Positions 51,767 to 60,761 of a stretch of DNA of 64,000 nt are shown here, one piece after another. How positions within the stretch are numbered: the stretch's first letter is position 1; each line of letters begins with the position of its first letter. The notes under the pieces were generated by a model that was given only the letters and a program-made list of their open reading frames with translations, ran no database searches and was not told where the DNA came from. Source of the stretch: Flavobacterium crocinum. GTDB taxonomy: Bacteria > Bacteroidota > Bacteroidia > Flavobacteriales > Flavobacteriaceae. The stretch spans positions 3,534,001 to 3,598,000 of the forward strand of contig NZ_CP029255.1 in assembly GCF_003122385.1 (NCBI RefSeq). Direction: 5' to 3'. Both the position numbers and the translations under genes were made by a program.

Positions 51767-51843
51767 ACAAATGTGCGTTGAAAGCCTTAAAAACGAAATC
51801 AGAAACTTGTTGAAACGGACAAACTTTGAGGCGAACTGGACAG
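51767..51843 (-). promoter_or_regulatory. DoxX-like gene promoter with 21-base direct repeat
   Basis: On the minus strand TGTCCAGTTC (from 51842) and TGTCCGTTTC 21 bases later are followed after 36 bases by CACATTTG, a one-mismatch match to TAnnTTTG. Repeat, period and spacing equal those of the cupin and hydrolase promoters. Confidence 0.7.
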
Positions 51844-51845
51844 GT

Positions 51846-52197
51846 TGCGGGGCGGTGTTTTTTAACGTAAAGTGCGCTAGGGTTTTTTTATATAAATGCT
51901 GGACATTTTAAGTTCGCAAAGCTTTGTCTTTTATAACCTCGCAAAGTCGCGGAGTCGCAAAGGATTTTATTTTTAAAGCCACAGATTATTAGGATTAAAA
52001 GGATTTTGTTTCACGCAGATTTAGCAGATTTCATTTTAATTATTTAAAAATCTGCACCGATCTGCTTAAATCATTTTAAATCTGCGTGAAATAGAACTTT
52101 GCGAGATTAATAAACTACAATATTAGCACACAACGCTTTGCGAACTTAAAAACACAATCTAAGGAAAAAAAACTTAGCGCACTTTGCGTTAAAAAAA
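51846..52197. other. Gene-free stretch with dispersed palindromes
   Basis: 352 bases upstream of the nitronate monooxygenase stop. It holds an AGATTTAGCAGATT / AATCTGCGTGAAA palindrome (about 52012-52090) and CTTTGCG-type repeats (GCGCACTTTGCGTTAA near the end). No gene is supported. Confidence 0.65.
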
Positions 52198-53259
52198 CTA
52201 AGCACACATTTCAGCAATTAAAGCCTGCATGAGTTCACTAGCTTTATGATGTTGCAAATTACCAGTGTTTTGTCCAGACCAAAAACTCACCATATCGGTT
52301 CTTCCTTGTGCGAGTGCAGCCACTTTTAAAGGTGCAATTAATTTGGTTTGAAGCGGAAATGGCAATACTTCGGTTTCAAAAGGGACAGCGTCGGAAATGG
52401 TATTGCTGATCATTCTGCCCATTCTTCCTGTCAATGACTTAGAAACTGTTGTAGGTACATTTGGATTAGTGAAAAGCATTTCTTTATGAATGGGAGCGGC
52501 ACCAGATTCATCCGTTACCATAAAAGCGGTTCCCAATTGTACCGCATCGGCTCCTAGAGTCATAGCAGCTTTTATCCCTTTTGCGTCAATAATTCCTCCT
52601 GCGGCGATTATTGGCGTTTTGGTTTTGGCTTTTAATTGTTGTAGAAGAGTGAATAAACCTGTAAAAGAATCTTGAGCTGGCTTTAAGAATGATGGTCTAT
52701 GACCTCCGGCTTCAAATCCTGCAGCGATAATGGCGTCCACTTTGGCATCTTCAAGAGCAAGCGCTTCTTCTAAAGTTGTTGCAGCTCCAATCGTTTTGAT
52801 TCCGAGTTTTCGGCTTTCTTGAAGTATTTCTTTGGAAGGAATTCCGAAAATGAAACTAAAAACAGCGGGCTTCAATTCAAATAAAACTTCTACCTGTTTT
52901 TCGAATTTAGAAGGAATATCAGAAGAAAGATCAGGAAGCGGAATTCCCAGTTCATCAAAATAAGGTTTAAAAAGCAGTTTGATTTTTTCCAGTTTTTCAG
53001 GAGCATAATTAATCAGGCTTTTATCGACATCATTTACCCATAAATTGATGTTATATGGTTTAGATGTGGCTTTTTTGATTTCTTTTCCTGCTTCGCAAAT
53101 TTCGTCTGGAGTTAAGGTATAAGCGCCATAACTTCCTAATCCGCCGGCATTACTTACGGCAGCCAATAAAGCGGCAGTTGAAAAACCGCCGCCCATCGGA
53201 CCTTGTAAAATTGGATACTCAATACCTAGTAATTTCGTTATTTTGGTTGAATTCCACAT
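52198..53259 (-). CDS. Nitronate monooxygenase-family flavoprotein
   Basis: 353 residues, FMN-binding TIM barrel. Motifs: YPILQGPMGGGFSTAALLAA near the start, then SNAGGLGSYGAYTL, EAGGHRPSF with the conserved His in the AxGxEAGGHxx pattern, and AAGGIIDAKGIKAAMTLGAD and AVQLGTAFMVTDES for phosphate binding. It oxidises propionate-3-nitronate or related nitro compounds in this family, although many relatives have other substrates. Last gene of a minus-strand five-gene operon, 6 bases after the NTF2-like gene. Confidence 0.92.
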   Translation of the reverse strand: MWNSTKITKLLGIEYPILQGPMGGGFSTAALLAAVSNAGGLGSYGAYTLTPDEICEAGKEIKKATSKPYNINLWVNDVDKSLINYAPEKLEKIKLLFKPYFDELGIPLPDLSSDIPSKFEKQVEVLFELKPAVFSFIFGIPSKEILQESRKLGIKTIGAATTLEEALALEDAKVDAIIAAGFEAGGHRPSFLKPAQDSFTGLFTLLQQLKAKTKTPIIAAGGIIDAKGIKAAMTLGADAVQLGTAFMVTDESGAAPIHKEMLFTNPNVPTTVSKSLTGRMGRMISNTISDAVPFETEVLPFPLQTKLIAPLKVAALAQGRTDMVSFWSGQNTGNLQHHKASELMQALIAEMCA

Positions 53260-53265
53260 TGTATA

Positions 53266-53640
53266 TTAATTTACTTTAGTTGCTAATTTATTACTGATAA
53301 CCCATTTACCATCAACAACAATAAGGCTTAATAAATCATAGTAGTCAAATTCAAATATCGGAACCTGAACTTTTGCTACAGCCGTATTATTGATAATTTC
53401 TAAAGATAAAATTTTCATTTTAAATTCTTCTCCAAGTTCTTTTGGACTTTTACGATTTTTTACTCCTTCCAGATATTGGTTTACCGTTTTAAAATGGGTT
53501 TCACCATTTAGATCGAAACCAACAATTGCCTGCGGATGAAAAACACTTTGCAGTAAAGGAACATCTCCGTTGTAAATTCCGTTAAAGTAATTCATGAGTA
53601 CAGCTGTAATCAGTGGTGCATTTGTACCGAAACTTTCCAT
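53266..53640 (-). CDS. NTF2-like domain protein
   Basis: 124 residues. Pattern of a putative lumazine-binding/NTF2-like protein: LITAVLMNYFNGIYNGDVPL, then VFHPQAIVGFDLNGETHFKT, NTAVAKVQVPIFEFDYYDLL and LIVVDGKWVISNKLAT. No catalytic residue can be assigned. It lies 18 bases after the SDR gene and 6 before the nitronate monooxygenase gene; it may be an accessory binding protein for the pathway. Confidence 0.85.
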   Translation of the reverse strand: MESFGTNAPLITAVLMNYFNGIYNGDVPLLQSVFHPQAIVGFDLNGETHFKTVNQYLEGVKNRKSPKELGEEFKMKILSLEIINNTAVAKVQVPIFEFDYYDLLSLIVVDGKWVISNKLATKVN

Positions 53641-53658
53641 GATTTAATTTCTTTATGA

Positions 53659-54399
53659 TTATTGAATGCTGTGTCCGGCAACGTGACCGCCATCTAAATT
53701 AATGATTTCTCCTGTTACAAAATTGCTTTCGGCCAAATAAAACGCCAATTGTGCGACATCGCTGGTTTCTCCAATACGATTTAATAAATGAAGTCCTGCT
53801 AAACTGTCGGCATCATCTACACCCGTTTTAGCCTGAAGCGGAGTTCTAATGATTCCGGGAGCTATGGCATTTACCCGAATATTATTTTTACCAAATTCTG
53901 CTGCCAGTTGTTTAGTAAGAGCGTGAATGCCACCTTTACTGGAAATAGGTGCAGTAGCAGGAAATCCTTCAATTGCGTGATCTACTAAAACTGTTCCGAT
54001 GTTGATGATGGAACCTTCGCCTTGTCGCAACATTTGTTTTACTGCTGCTTGACTGGTAAAAAAAGTTCCTTTTAAATTAATGTTTAAAAAACGATCCAAG
54101 TCTTCTTCTTCGACCTCTACGAATGATTTTGGCTGAAAAATTCCTGCGTTGTTTATTAAAACATCTACACTTCCAAAACGTTCTAAGGCAGTTTCGACTA
54201 ATTTTTTTCCTGTTGCAATAAGACTGACATCGCCGTGTACCATTGCCAATTGGTTTTTATGACCTAATTCGTCAAAAGTTTTTTGCAGATTGCCCAGATT
54301 AGCTGAGTTGATGACTACATTGTAGCCTTTTTCTAAAAATAATTGAGCGGTTGTTTTACCGATACCTGTAGAGGCACCGGTAATTATAATTGTTTTCAT
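53659..54399 (-). CDS. SDR-family protein lacking the catalytic tyrosine
   Basis: 246 residues. TGASTGIGKTTAQLFLEKGY is the cofactor site, VLINNAGIF and NLKGTFF helix follow. The usual Tyr-x-x-x-Lys is PISSK in ATAPISSKGGIHALTK, so the lysine is kept but the tyrosine is proline. C-terminal TGEIINLDGGHVAGH is normal. A protein without the tyrosine is probably not an ordinary dehydrogenase; it may bind nucleotide without catalysis, or use another residue. The DNA read in that segment is unambiguous (CCT ATT TCC AGT AAA). It is in the middle of an operon with a tautomerase. Confidence 0.9.
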   Translation of the reverse strand: MKTIIITGASTGIGKTTAQLFLEKGYNVVINSANLGNLQKTFDELGHKNQLAMVHGDVSLIATGKKLVETALERFGSVDVLINNAGIFQPKSFVEVEEEDLDRFLNINLKGTFFTSQAAVKQMLRQGEGSIINIGTVLVDHAIEGFPATAPISSKGGIHALTKQLAAEFGKNNIRVNAIAPGIIRTPLQAKTGVDDADSLAGLHLLNRIGETSDVAQLAFYLAESNFVTGEIINLDGGHVAGHSIQ

Positions 54400-54418
54400 T
54401 TTTTCTGATTCTTAAAAG

Positions 54419-54640
54419 TTATTTTTTTCTTTGAGCGGTAATGCCTTTTTCACGCAATACCGAAACCTGTTCTCCTGCAAATCCCCAATCGTCTAATTCT
54501 ATTTCCTGAATGACAATATGTGTCAGATTGGGATCTTTGTCTAAAACTTCAGTGATGAGTTCTGTAATACCAGAAATCAACTGTTGTTTTTGTTCTCTGG
54601 TAACGCCTTCTCTCGTTAATTCAATTTTTACGTATGGCAT
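54419..54640 (-). CDS. 4-oxalocrotonate tautomerase-like protein
   Basis: 73 residues. After Met the catalytic Pro1 is present (MPYVKIELTREGVTREQKQQ). The rest follows the small tautomerase pattern LISGITELITEVLDKDPNLT and HIVIQEIELDDWGFAGE. This superfamily includes enzymes that act on keto-enol and halogenated substrates, so a role in detoxifying a reactive carbonyl is likely. It sits 20 bases after the SDR gene's start and 12 after the YceI-like gene on the same strand. Confidence 0.9.
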   Translation of the reverse strand: MPYVKIELTREGVTREQKQQLISGITELITEVLDKDPNLTHIVIQEIELDDWGFAGEQVSVLREKGITAQRKK

Positions 54641-54652
54641 AATTTCTAAGTA

Positions 54653-55186
54653 TTAAGCAAGTTTTGCTGCAAGGTTAACGTCAAGTTCAAATTCGTTGTA
54701 GATTAAAGTATCACCTAGATTGGTGAAGAAATTTCCAGAACGGAATTTCATATCGTATTTAGTGCGGTCAATAATGATTTTACCAGAAGCTTTCAATTCA
54801 TCGTTATTGGTTTTTACTTTTAAATTGAAACCAATTGGATGTGTAATCGCTTTAATCGTAAGATTGCCTTCAATAAAATAATCTGATTCCGTTTGTTTAG
54901 AAACAGTTGTAATGTCCAAAAATGCGGTTTGAAATTTGTCTGTAGAAAAGAAATCATCAGAAGCCAAATGCCCTGCAAACTGCTGATTGGTTGCTGGATC
55001 TGTAACGTCCAGAATTGCAATAGAAGTAGTGTCAATTACGACATTTCCTCCAATCAATTCATCATTAGAAAAAGTAAAATTGCCTTCTTTAATATTGATT
55101 GTTCCGTTGTGTTGTCCGGTAACTTTTTTTCCAATCCAGTTTACTTGACTTTGTGTGTTTGAAATTTTAAAATTTTGAGTTTCCAT
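54653..55186 (-). CDS. YceI-family lipid/polyprenyl-binding-like protein
   Basis: 177 residues without signal peptide. YceI landmarks: FKISNTQSQVNWIGKKVTGQ at the start, GNVVIDTTSIAILD, DFFSTDKFQTAFLDIT, TIKAITHPIGFNLK and DRTKYDMKFRSGNFF. The fold is a beta-barrel that binds isoprenoid or amide ligands; most members are periplasmic, but this one appears cytosolic. First gene of the YceI-tautomerase-SDR-NTF2-nitronate monooxygenase operon. The CRP-like palindrome at 55254-55267 lies 68 bases upstream of the start. Confidence 0.93.
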   Translation of the reverse strand: METQNFKISNTQSQVNWIGKKVTGQHNGTINIKEGNFTFSNDELIGGNVVIDTTSIAILDVTDPATNQQFAGHLASDDFFSTDKFQTAFLDITTVSKQTESDYFIEGNLTIKAITHPIGFNLKVKTNNDELKASGKIIIDRTKYDMKFRSGNFFTNLGDTLIYNEFELDVNLAAKLA

Positions 55187-55222
55187 TATGTTGTACTTTT
55201 AAATTGTTATTAATTTACAGTA

Positions 55223-55267
55223 CAAAGTAATGGCGGTTTTAGAAGTTCATTACGTGATGTAGATCAC
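55223..55267 (-). promoter_or_regulatory. CRP-like palindrome and promoter upstream of yceI operon
   Basis: GTGAT-GTAG-ATCAC (55254-55267) is a perfect 5+5 palindrome of CRP/FNR type. On the minus strand TTACTTTG (55230 down to 55223) differs from TAnnTTTG at one place. Distance from the palindrome centre to the probable start is about 41 bases, as in class II CRP activation. The Crp/Fnr gene encoded just upstream is the obvious regulator. Confidence 0.65.
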
Positions 55268-55272
55268 ATTCG

Positions 55273-55857
55273 TTAATGTGGTTTGGAAGCGTTATATAAT
55301 CGACTTAAAGTTTCTCTCGAAACACCGAGATAAGCCGCAATTAAATGTTTGGGAACAGTATTGTATAAAGCAGGGTAGAGAGCCAGCAGTTCTTCGTATC
55401 TCGTTTTGGTATTATTATTCATAAAAGAAAGCAGTCTTTTCTGAGAAGCCACATAGCCGCGATTGGTTCTCCATCTAAAAAAATGTTCTACTTCGTGTAT
55501 TTCTCTACAGATTTTCTCTCGATCATTATTGGAAAGAGAAAGAATTTCGACATCCGTAATGCAATCTACATTAATTGTTGCTTTGGTTTTGTTGTAAAGT
55601 GCCGCGTAATCAGATGCCCACCAGGTTGGCATTGCAAACTGCAGAATGTACATTTTTACTTCATCATTCACATAAAAAGATTTTAGACAGCCCGAAACCA
55701 CAAAATATTCTTTATCGACCTGTTGTTCTTCACTAATAATGGTTTGTCCTTTTTTGTACGTTTCTGTTTTAAAATGCGAAAAGAAATACTCAAACTGCTC
55801 ATCAGTCAGGGTGGCAATTTTAGAGACGTGTTCTTTTAAAAGGTTTTTAGCATCCAT
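55273..55857 (-). CDS. Crp/Fnr-family transcriptional regulator
   Basis: 194 residues. The N-terminal cyclic-nucleotide-binding-like beta-roll spans about 15-130 (FSHFKTETYKKGQTIISEEQ, YFVVSGCLKSFYV). The C-terminal HTH reads VPKHLIAAYLGVSRETLSRL near 170-190. There is no Cys cluster, so an Fe-S-type FNR is unlikely, and the ligand is unknown. It lies directly upstream of the YceI operon, transcribed in the same direction; a palindromic site is present between them. Confidence 0.92.
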   Translation of the reverse strand: MDAKNLLKEHVSKIATLTDEQFEYFFSHFKTETYKKGQTIISEEQQVDKEYFVVSGCLKSFYVNDEVKMYILQFAMPTWWASDYAALYNKTKATINVDCITDVEILSLSNNDREKICREIHEVEHFFRWRTNRGYVASQKRLLSFMNNNTKTRYEELLALYPALYNTVPKHLIAAYLGVSRETLSRLYNASKPH

Positions 55858-56077
55858 TTAGTAAAGATTTTATGGAAAGTAAAAATACTAAATATTGAAA
55901 AGATGGAAATGCTATAATTTGGAATGGTTTTAAAATACTAAAGAAATAAGTAAAGCCTGTTTTTTCAGTAATGAAATTTTACGGTTGAGTGCTAAAAAAT
56001 GATCTTTCGGTGATTTAAAAATTTAAACAGCTGTTTAATTTGCCAATTTTGCCCAAACAAAGTTTAATTACTATTAT

Positions 56078-56911
56078 ATGATTTCACAACTAACTATAAT
56101 CGCCGCGACCAATTTTTCTGCAATTGCCAACAATGCTGTAAATTATGCTGCCGGACTTGCAAAAGCGACAGGTGCAAAACTGGTTTTGTTTAATTCTTTC
56201 TCTTTGAGTGTGCATAGTGCAAACTCGCATATAACTGCAGATGCTATGCAGAAACAAATTGAAAAAGCAATTTTCAGACTGGAAAGCTTAGCTAAAGAAA
56301 CAGCCAGTTCTTTTAAAATTGAAACATCTGCCATTTGTACTTATTCTTTTTTGGAAGATGAATTGCCAAGAATTATTGAACAGACAAAAGCAGATGTTGT
56401 AGTGATGGGAATGGCGGAACGTTCTTTTGAGCAGGAATTATTGGGAAATTCGACTACAACAGCAATTAAAAATCTTCATATTCCCGTATTGGCAGTTCCT
56501 CAAAATGCAAGTTTTCTAAATATAAAAAAGGTATTGTATGCCTGTGACAGCTTAAGTTTTTCAGCAATTAAAAAATTCAGCTGGATTAAAAATGCTTTGG
56601 GTGATTTTGGATCTGAAATCGAATTTTTCAGTGTAGACGAAAAATTGGATGACCTGAGAGAAGAGCAACACAGAATTTTAATGAATTCGAATATTGAAAA
56701 AGAATTTGAAGATGTTAAATATTTGTATAAAAGTGTAAGATCGAATGCTGTAATTAACGAAATAAAGAAAGAAATTAAAAACTATGAAGCCGATCTTTTG
56801 ATTATGGTGCCGCAAAAATATGGTTTTTGGGATTCTTTAGTCCACAGAAGTAAAACAAGAATTCTGGCAGCCGGACTTGATATTCCTTTATTGTCGTTTC
56901 CGAATTATTAG
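56078..56911 (+). CDS. Tandem-domain universal stress protein
   Basis: 277 residues with two UspA folds. First half: IIAATNFSAIANNAVNYAAG, then ADVVVMGMAERSFEQELLGN and STTTAIKNLHIPVLAVPQ; second half with VLYACDSLSFSAIKKFSWI, then ADLLIMVPQKYGFWDSLVHR and ILAAGLDIPLLSFPNY. The nucleotide-binding Gly motif is degenerate in both halves, so it may bind ATP weakly or not at all. It is monocistronic. The 621 bases downstream up to fabH contain no recognised gene. Confidence 0.9.
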   Translation: MISQLTIIAATNFSAIANNAVNYAAGLAKATGAKLVLFNSFSLSVHSANSHITADAMQKQIEKAIFRLESLAKETASSFKIETSAICTYSFLEDELPRIIEQTKADVVVMGMAERSFEQELLGNSTTTAIKNLHIPVLAVPQNASFLNIKKVLYACDSLSFSAIKKFSWIKNALGDFGSEIEFFSVDEKLDDLREEQHRILMNSNIEKEFEDVKYLYKSVRSNAVINEIKKEIKNYEADLLIMVPQKYGFWDSLVHRSKTRILAAGLDIPLLSFPNY

Positions 56912-57532
56912 AAATTAATTTGATTTTAAAAATATGATATAAAAATTACAAGGTTTTTTTGAAGAAATTTTATCAAAATAAATTTTAACAGATTTTTTTT
57001 GATTTTAGGGATTCTACAATTTTTAGCGCTTGTTGCCCGATATCAGAATTATATTTTAACATTTTAGCCAGTTTTGTTAATTATTCTTAATTACCTGCTT
57101 GTTTAAGATATTTTTAAATTAATTTTGTGGCACTCTAAAAACTTAAATGAAGATAATTTTTTTATCCAAAAGGCAACAGCTTTAATTGGGAATTATATAC
57201 AAACTTAAACGCATTGTATGATTTTAAAAGTAAAATAAATTAAGATTTTATACTAGGTAACACCGAGAAAAACTTTGTGTGGGATTTTAATTTATTTTAA
57301 TTGGATTTTATATAATGGTTGAGTTTGTTAGGTTTTTTAAACCATAATTGCTCAAAAAAGGGTATTGTCAGGCAGATTTAATCCGCTTTTTAATGGTTGC
57401 TGTTATAGTTTCCTGGTTTCAGTTCTTTAAAGTATTTTGTAAGTTCAGGATATGATGAAGAATTGTTTAAAAGAAGAAAAAAGTATAAGCATTGGGTTCT
57501 AAGAGAACAAAGCTTAAAAAAACAAAAAAAAA
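56912..57532. other. Long gene-free leader before fabH with a consensus promoter
   Basis: TTG at 57099-57101 and TAATTTTG at 57120-57127 with an 18-base gap make the best -33/-7 pair in the stretch, but lie about 400 bases before the fabH start. TGGTTTAAAAAACC-type palindrome (GGTTTTTTAAACC near 57333) is the only structure noted. A short protein or small RNA in this interval cannot be excluded; no convincing frame was found. Confidence 0.4.
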
Positions 57533-58576
57533 ATGAGCGCAGTAATTACAGCTATAGGTGGTTTCGTACCATCCTCAATCCTGACGAATAAAAAGATTTC
57601 AGAAACGGTTGATACATCGGAGGAATGGATCATCAAAAGAACTGGAATTAAAGAACGAAGAATCGCAGACGACGATACGGCAACTTCTGATCTTGCCGCT
57701 GCTGCGATTGAAAACCTAATCGAAAATTATAATGTAGACCGCGGAGAAATTGAAGCTTTGCTTGTAGCAACAGCAACTCCCGATCATATTTTGGCACCGA
57801 CAGCCAGTATTGTATGCGAGAAAAGCAGACTTACAAATGCCTTCGGAATTGACATGAATGCAGCCTGCAGCGGATTTTTATACGCGCTGGAAATGGGAGC
57901 AAACATGATCGAAAGTGGCCGCTATAAAAAACTAATCATCGTTGGAGCAGATAAAATGAGCTCCATCGTAGATTATGAAGATCGTAATACCTGTATTCTT
58001 TTTGGAGACGGTGCAGGAGCCGTTTTATTAGAAAAAACAGAATCTGATTACGGTTTGATGAAAACCATTCTGAAAACAGACGGAAGCGGTGTTTCTTCTT
58101 TGGCTGTACCAGCCGGAGGTTCCAGAAATCCAACTTCAATGCAAAGTCTTTTACACAGAACACATTATTTAAAACAAGACGGAGCCTTTGTATTTAAAAG
58201 AGCCGTTGCAGCTATGAGTCAGGTTTCTCAGGATGCTTTGACGAAAAATGAATTAGAAGCTGACCAAATTGACTGGGTAGTTCCGCATCAGGCTAATTTG
58301 AGAATTATTACCGCTGTAGGCGAAAGCTTAGGTATTGATTTTGAAAAAGTAAAAGTAAATATTGATCGTTACGGAAATACAACCTCTGCGACAGTTCCTT
58401 TATGTTTATGGGATTTCAAAGATGATTTTAAAGAAGGTCAAAATTTATTGATTACCACTTTTGGTGCAGGATTTTCGTGGGGAGCTACTTGTTTGAAATG
58501 GGGAGTCATGCGCGAAAAAAAAACAGTTCAAAAAACTAAAGATTCGAAAGTAGAAGAAGTTCTGGTTGCACACTAA
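57533..58576 (+). CDS. fabH: 3-oxoacyl-ACP synthase III (KAS III)
   Basis: Condenses acyl-CoA with malonyl-ACP in fatty-acid or secondary-metabolite synthesis. 347 residues. The catalytic Cys is C112 in NAACSGFLYALE, His lies in VPHQANLRIITAV and Asn in YGNTTSATVPLCLWD, so the Cys-His-Asn triad is intact. It has a 10-20 residue C-terminal extension rich in Lys and Val (EKKTVQKTKDSKVEEVLVAH) beyond the usual end. It is followed by a LytS/LytTR pair rather than fab genes, so a role in a signal or specialised lipid rather than bulk lipid synthesis is conceivable. Confidence 0.95.
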   Translation: MSAVITAIGGFVPSSILTNKKISETVDTSEEWIIKRTGIKERRIADDDTATSDLAAAAIENLIENYNVDRGEIEALLVATATPDHILAPTASIVCEKSRLTNAFGIDMNAACSGFLYALEMGANMIESGRYKKLIIVGADKMSSIVDYEDRNTCILFGDGAGAVLLEKTESDYGLMKTILKTDGSGVSSLAVPAGGSRNPTSMQSLLHRTHYLKQDGAFVFKRAVAAMSQVSQDALTKNELEADQIDWVVPHQANLRIITAVGESLGIDFEKVKVNIDRYGNTTSATVPLCLWDFKDDFKEGQNLLITTFGAGFSWGATCLKWGVMREKKTVQKTKDSKVEEVLVAH

Positions 58577-58617
58577 ATTGGACCGTGCAGATTTTCGATT
58601 CGGAATAGAGATGATTA

Positions 58618-59721
58618 ATGGGAAGACAGAAACACAATAAAAAATCAGGGAAGAACTTTTTCTACAAATATTACAGAGTTATAGTAATTCCTGCGGTTTT
58701 TTTAGTGTATTTGTCTTCTTATTACTTCTTAAATCCATATAGGAATTTTGAAGAAGAAAGTTTACTGGATTTGGATCAGACTTTTGATATTTTTATCATT
58801 TTACTGTACTGCGCCATACTTACAGAGCTGACCCTTTTTGTTGGCAGAAAATTAAACAACTATATACGCTGGGAACAAAATCCCTTTTTTAGAGCAATTG
58901 CACAGTTTATTTGTTTAATTGCCGGAAACATACTTTTAAATTACTTTTTTTCCTGGCTTTGGGATTATTTATATCCTTGTACAGCCTTAGAAGAAAATGA
59001 TTTAGTTACCATTTGGCAGTCCAAAATTATGGCTGCCATTATTTCTCTCTTTATTAGTGCCATACATACCGGTATATTTCTGTTAAACCGTTGGCGTTTA
59101 AATTCAATAGAAACAGCCGAATTGAAAATTAAAGCTTCTGAACTTCAGGAAGCTGTTACCCGTTCCAAACTGGAATCCTTAAAAATGCAGTTAGATCCGC
59201 ATTTTGTTTTCAATAATTTCAGTACGCTGACAGAGTTGATTTATGAAGATCAAAAAGAAGCCGCTTCGTTTTTGGAAAATATTACCAGAGTGTATCGTTA
59301 CATGATTTCAAATTCGAATAAAGATACTATCACAGTAAAAGAAGAAATTGAATTTCTAAACGCTTATTTTTATTTACTAAAGAAAAGACTGGGAGATAAA
59401 ATTGACTTAAAAATTGATATTGATTCTTCTAGTTTATCACTGCATTTACCGCCTTTAACGTTGCAGTTATTGGTCGAAAATGCGGTAAAACACAATATGG
59501 CTACTTTGGCCAATCCGCTTACTATTTCTGTTTTTTCTGATTCAAAAGACATTATTGTCAGAAACAATCTCCAACGAACAGCTGGAAAGAGTCTGGTTTC
59601 TACCGGAATTGGGAATAAAAATATTGAATTTCGTTATAAAATTTTATCGGAAAGAATGCCGGTTTTTAAAGAAACAAACGGCTCTTATGAAGTACGTCTA
59701 CCATTAATTGAAGTATTATGA
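58618..59721 (+). CDS. LytS-type sensor histidine kinase 2
   Basis: 367 residues with four membrane helices at about 18-165 (VIVIPAVFLVYLSSYYFL, FIILLYCAILTELTLFVG, IAQFICLIAGNILLNYFF, AAIISLFISAIHTGIFLL). A short coiled coil precedes the phospho-acceptor motif QLDPHFVFNNFSTLTELI, and the HATPase has PPLTLQLLVENAVKHNM and STGIGNKNIEFRY. It is 42 bases after fabH and overlaps the LytTR gene by 4 bases (ATGA). A paralogue of the pair at 49141-50908. Confidence 0.93.
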   Translation: MGRQKHNKKSGKNFFYKYYRVIVIPAVFLVYLSSYYFLNPYRNFEEESLLDLDQTFDIFIILLYCAILTELTLFVGRKLNNYIRWEQNPFFRAIAQFICLIAGNILLNYFFSWLWDYLYPCTALEENDLVTIWQSKIMAAIISLFISAIHTGIFLLNRWRLNSIETAELKIKASELQEAVTRSKLESLKMQLDPHFVFNNFSTLTELIYEDQKEAASFLENITRVYRYMISNSNKDTITVKEEIEFLNAYFYLLKKRLGDKIDLKIDIDSSSLSLHLPPLTLQLLVENAVKHNMATLANPLTISVFSDSKDIIVRNNLQRTAGKSLVSTGIGNKNIEFRYKILSERMPVFKETNGSYEVRLPLIEVL

Positions 59722-60479
59722 AAATTTTAATTGTAGAAGATGAAAGTATTAATGCCAGCCGTTTAAAAAGACTGCTGGAAGAGCTGGAACCCAATTGTGA
59801 AATCTTAGCGATTATAGATACCGTTGTTGATACGGTTGCATGGCTGAAATCGAATCCTGCGCCTGATTTAATTACACTGGATATTCGTTTAGCAGACGGA
59901 CTAAGCTTTTCTATTTTTGATGAAATCAATATTAGCTGTCCGGTTATTTTTACTACGGCTTATGACGAATATGCTATTCGTGCGTTCAAAGTCAATAGTA
60001 TTGATTATTTGATGAAACCCATTGATAAAGGGGAATTGGAATTTGCTTTAACAAAATTCAAATCTTTATCTAAAAATGAAGCTGAAAGCAGTGTAACCAA
60101 CTTAACCGGAATTTTAAAAGAACTTATTCATAAACCCATTTACAGATTACGTTTCTTAGTAACCTATCGAGATGGTTATAAAAGTGTAGATGTTTCTGAT
60201 ATTGACTTCATTTATTCGGAGTTTAAAACCAGTAATTTATTTCTAAAATCGGGTACAATTATCTCGATTCCACAAACGATGGAAGAACTGGAGCAGGAAT
60301 TAGATCCTAATATCTTTTTCAGAGCCAACAGACAATTCTTCATTCGTGCAGAGAGCATTAAATCTATTGCGAACTACTTCAACGCAAAACTAAAAATCCA
60401 ACTTAAACTAGATCCCGAACGCGAAGTGATCATTAGTCGCGAGAAGACACCGTTTTTCAAACAGTGGATGGATAGATGA
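59718..60479 (+). CDS. LytTR-type response regulator 2
   Basis: 253 residues: receiver domain with ILIVEDESINASRLKRLLEE, phospho-acceptor Asp in LITLDIRLADGLSF, and YLMKPIDKGELEFAL, then a LytTR DNA-binding domain (LRFLVTYRDGYKSVDVSDI, FFRANRQFFIRAESIKSIAN). Coupled to the kinase by a 4-base overlap. Own targets were not found: no 21-base direct repeat with the TGTCC core was seen near fabH. Confidence 0.94.
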   Translation: MKILIVEDESINASRLKRLLEELEPNCEILAIIDTVVDTVAWLKSNPAPDLITLDIRLADGLSFSIFDEINISCPVIFTTAYDEYAIRAFKVNSIDYLMKPIDKGELEFALTKFKSLSKNEAESSVTNLTGILKELIHKPIYRLRFLVTYRDGYKSVDVSDIDFIYSEFKTSNLFLKSGTIISIPQTMEELEQELDPNIFFRANRQFFIRAESIKSIANYFNAKLKIQLKLDPEREVIISREKTPFFKQWMDR

Positions 60480-60760
60480 AAAGATGCTAAGGTTCTGAGA
60501 TGCTAAGATGCTAAGTTTTTTAGATAAAGGGACAAAGTAACAAAGGGACATAGGTTTTTTCTTTTCTGGCGAAAAAACTATATAGACTATTTGTGAAAAT
60601 TCATTCCTATTTTTTTAAGTCTAGTATGTTATTTCGACCGTAGGGAGAAATCTCCGCAAGTAGCTCTACAAAGTTCGGCAATTCAGTTTGCGGAGTTTCT
60701 TGAAGATCCTTCCTTCGTCCTTTAGATTTGTTTTTTGAAATTTAAGTAGATTTATGATTG
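60480..60760. other. Gene-free stretch left of the IS110 element
   Basis: Contains ATGCTAAG-type short repeats (60483-60520) and a dispersed repeat GGGAGAAATCTCCGCAAGTA (60650-60670) with the following GCTCTACAAAG, whose reverse complement recurs right of the transposase. No gene is supported. Confidence 0.6.
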
Positions 60761-60761
60761 A

